From: an uncultured Opitutia bacterium
Lineage (GTDB): Bacteria; Verrucomicrobiota; Verrucomicrobiae; Opitutales; MB11C04
DNA length: 7,268 nt
Assembly: GCA_913048545.1 (NCBI GenBank)
Contig: CAJWWH010000088.1
Location: 1-7,268, forward strand
Direction of reading: 5' to 3'
The position numbers and the translations under genes are program-made. The notes beneath the pieces were generated by a model. It saw only the letters and a list, made by a program, of their open reading frames with translations. It was not told the DNA's origin and did not search any database. Positions 5,484 to 7,268 of the stretch are shown piece by piece. Each line of letters begins with the position of its first letter. Positions within the stretch are counted from its first letter, which is position 1.

Positions 5484-7238
5484 TTGGGTGCTTATTATTT
5501 TTCACATTCTATCGTGCTGAAATTTTTTACTAGTGCAAAGGAGCAGAAACCCTCCTTTATGTTTGCCCATTGGCTTTTTGGCCGATGCCTGGGTGTTGTT
5601 TCACTGATCGCTTTTCTTTCCTATTGGAGCCAGGCGGATGCACTGATTGGACCAAATGGTCTTAATCCATGGACAAGTGAACTGGATCGCATTGAATCCT
5701 TTCTTGGGGTCAACGAGGAGAAGCCCAGTAAATTCAGCCTACGCCCCACCCTCCTCTGGTTTTCATACTTTGATAACCATCATTTGCTCTTTACCCTTGG
5801 TTCCATCTCCTCGATCGCTCTTGCCTTCGGTTTTATGCCTGGTCCGTCAGCCGTCTTGTCGTGGTTGTGTTATCTTTCCCTCAGCGTGGTCGGGGATCCC
5901 TTCCTTAGCTTTCAATGGGATGCACTGCTCCTTGAGACCCTTTTTTTGTCCCTTCCTCTTCTCCCTTTCATTCCTCGCCACCGTCTATCCGAGCCGATTC
6001 ACTATTCAAAATGGGCAAGAGTTCTCGTCCTTCTTTTACTGGCGAAACTAATGATTGAATCCGGAGTGGTTAAGTTTACTTATTTTGATACCGATGAAAG
6101 TAACGCATGGATTGATTACACCGCACTTAATTTCCATTATTGGACGCAGCCACTTCCTCATACATTCAGTCCACTGGTTCATTCCCTTCCTTCCTGGTTT
6201 GACTGGATTTCACTGAATGTAATGTATTTCATTGAGCTCATTCTGCCTTTTTTCTTTTTTCTTCCCAAAAATTGGCGGAGATTTGCCCTGTTCGGTCAGG
6301 TAATCCTTCAACTCGCCATTCTTCTGTCCGGTAACTACGGTTTCTTTAACCTGCTTACCTTGACCCTATGCATTCCATTGATCGACGATGGTATGGTTCC
6401 ACAAAAATTCCGTCCGTCCTGCGGGTCGAATGAAAAGGTGAAGAAAACTGTCCGGAATGGGTTTCATCTCTCTCACATTGGAGTTCTTTACTTTATTTTT
6501 CTTTCCACTGCCTGGGTATACTTCAAGTCCGATCTTCAGGGGAACCGTTCCGCATCGGTGCATAAAGCCGAGGTAAACTGGATTGGAGAAGTGCGAAAAG
6601 TAGTTCAACCCCTGCGCTCGGTCAATTCTTACGGATTATTCCGGGTGATGACTAAAAAACGACCAGAAATTATAGTGGAAGGAAGTGCGGACGGGAAAGA
6701 ATGGAAACTCTATGATTTCAAATGGAAACCGGATCATGTCGATGATTCCCCGGGCTTTGCCGGCCCGCACATGCCCAGACTTGACTGGCAAATGTGGTTT
6801 GAGGGACTGCGTGCAGAACGTTATCTGAGTCAGCCATTCCCCAGGTTTCTTTATGGTCGGTTTCTCAATATCATCGCCAATGGTGGCGGACAGAAGGAAT
6901 GTTTCGATCTGAACTATGTGCTTGGAGAGCAGGAAATGCGGGCATTTGCACAAGCTCCACCGAGGCAAAAGCAGTTAATTATCCAAAACTTTCAAAATTT
7001 GATGAATGCTTTTCTGGGGCAATCCAAATGGTTTGGAGAATTTCTCCAAGCCTGTCTTGAGCGAAACTTAGTCATTTTGAATGAACTTGAAACTGTACCT
7101 TTCGTTCTTCAATCACCCAATTTTTTGCGGATTTCTTTTTTTCATTATCAATTCCAGTTGGAAGGTAAGACACCGAATCAGCCTGTATGGGAAGCACAGA
7201 AAATTCCCAACGGAGAAATTCTTATTGATAAAAATTGA
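5484..7238 (+). CDS. Lipase maturation factor (LMF) family membrane protein
   Basis: Homologue of vertebrate LMF1/LMF2, endoplasmic-reticulum proteins that help lipases fold; the role of the bacterial members is not established. The 584 residues contain an N-terminal membrane region with segments near 28-48, 98-118, 122-137, 148-163, 177-195, 243-260, 266-283, 286-300 and 329-347, and then a soluble domain. Family signatures: the WLFGRCLG helix (30-37), LIGPNGLNPW (54-63), FQWDALLLET (143-152), KLMIESGVVKF (188-198), HYWTQPLPH (218-226), GNYGFFNLLT (283-292), VNSYGLFRVMT (380-390), RPEIIVEGSADGKEW (393-407) and PHMPRLDWQMWF (428-439). The start is TTG 5484 on ribosome-binding-site spacing; ATG 5559 would remove 25 residues and leave the conserved core intact. 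The gene follows the 72-residue protein by 51 bases and its end is complete. The next 30 bases show no terminator. Family assignment is firm; the substrate is unknown. Confidence 0.94.
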   Translation: MGAYYFSHSIVLKFFTSAKEQKPSFMFAHWLFGRCLGVVSLIAFLSYWSQADALIGPNGLNPWTSELDRIESFLGVNEEKPSKFSLRPTLLWFSYFDNHHLLFTLGSISSIALAFGFMPGPSAVLSWLCYLSLSVVGDPFLSFQWDALLLETLFLSLPLLPFIPRHRLSEPIHYSKWARVLVLLLLAKLMIESGVVKFTYFDTDESNAWIDYTALNFHYWTQPLPHTFSPLVHSLPSWFDWISLNVMYFIELILPFFFFLPKNWRRFALFGQVILQLAILLSGNYGFFNLLTLTLCIPLIDDGMVPQKFRPSCGSNEKVKKTVRNGFHLSHIGVLYFIFLSTAWVYFKSDLQGNRSASVHKAEVNWIGEVRKVVQPLRSVNSYGLFRVMTKKRPEIIVEGSADGKEWKLYDFKWKPDHVDDSPGFAGPHMPRLDWQMWFEGLRAERYLSQPFPRFLYGRFLNIIANGGGQKECFDLNYVLGEQEMRAFAQAPPRQKQLIIQNFQNLMNAFLGQSKWFGEFLQACLERNLVILNELETVPFVLQSPNFLRISFFHYQFQLEGKTPNQPVWEAQKIPNGEILIDKN

Positions 7239-7268
7239 CCTTGATTTGTTCCTATTGCTGCCTTGCAT

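Noticed and set aside
6636..6968. Open 110-codon frame on the - strand
   Set aside because: It is antisense to the most conserved part of the LMF gene and shows no motif or ribosome binding site.

Overview
The window looks like a piece of a bacterial chromosome of moderate GC content, tightly packed, with every supported gene on the + strand. The gene set (long-form QueD, a ligase-associated-type helicase with PdeM, and a bacterial lipase-maturation-factor homologue) together with weak Shine-Dalgarno sequences and GTG/TTG starts fits a Verrucomicrobiota-like organism (for example Opitutae). That placement is an inference from gene content; there is no rRNA or other phylogenetic marker here.

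Positions 1-964 hold the end of queD and a complete queE, overlapping in a GTGA start/stop junction. These are consecutive steps of the 7-deazaguanine (preQ0/queuosine) pathway.

Positions 1011-4839 form a DNA-repair block. It starts with an SRAP-family protein (HMCES/YedK type, abasic-site crosslinker). The next gene is a ligase-associated-type DEXH helicase (Lhr core family) whose most likely GTG start lies inside the last codons of the SRAP gene. Five bases after the helicase stop comes the PdeM metallophosphoesterase (Mn-dependent nuclease family). The ATP-dependent ligase and the beta-lactamase-fold exonuclease that usually complete this cluster are not in the window. The SRAP gene in their neighbourhood is the most interesting arrangement seen: it suggests a coupled response to abasic sites or damaged single-stranded DNA.

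Positions 4840-5164 are a separate small unit: an AT-rich leader, a 56-residue Cys/His/Glu-rich lipoprotein gene (4937-5107), and a strong intrinsic terminator (5131-5164).

Positions 5165-7238 carry an unrecognised basic 72-residue protein, preceded by a possible three-codon minileader, and then a polytopic membrane protein of the lipase maturation factor family with a TTG start and a good ribosome binding site. The last 30 bases hold nothing I can identify. I saw no tRNA, rRNA, insertion sequence, CRISPR array or phage gene. No stretch over 300 bases lacks a gene.
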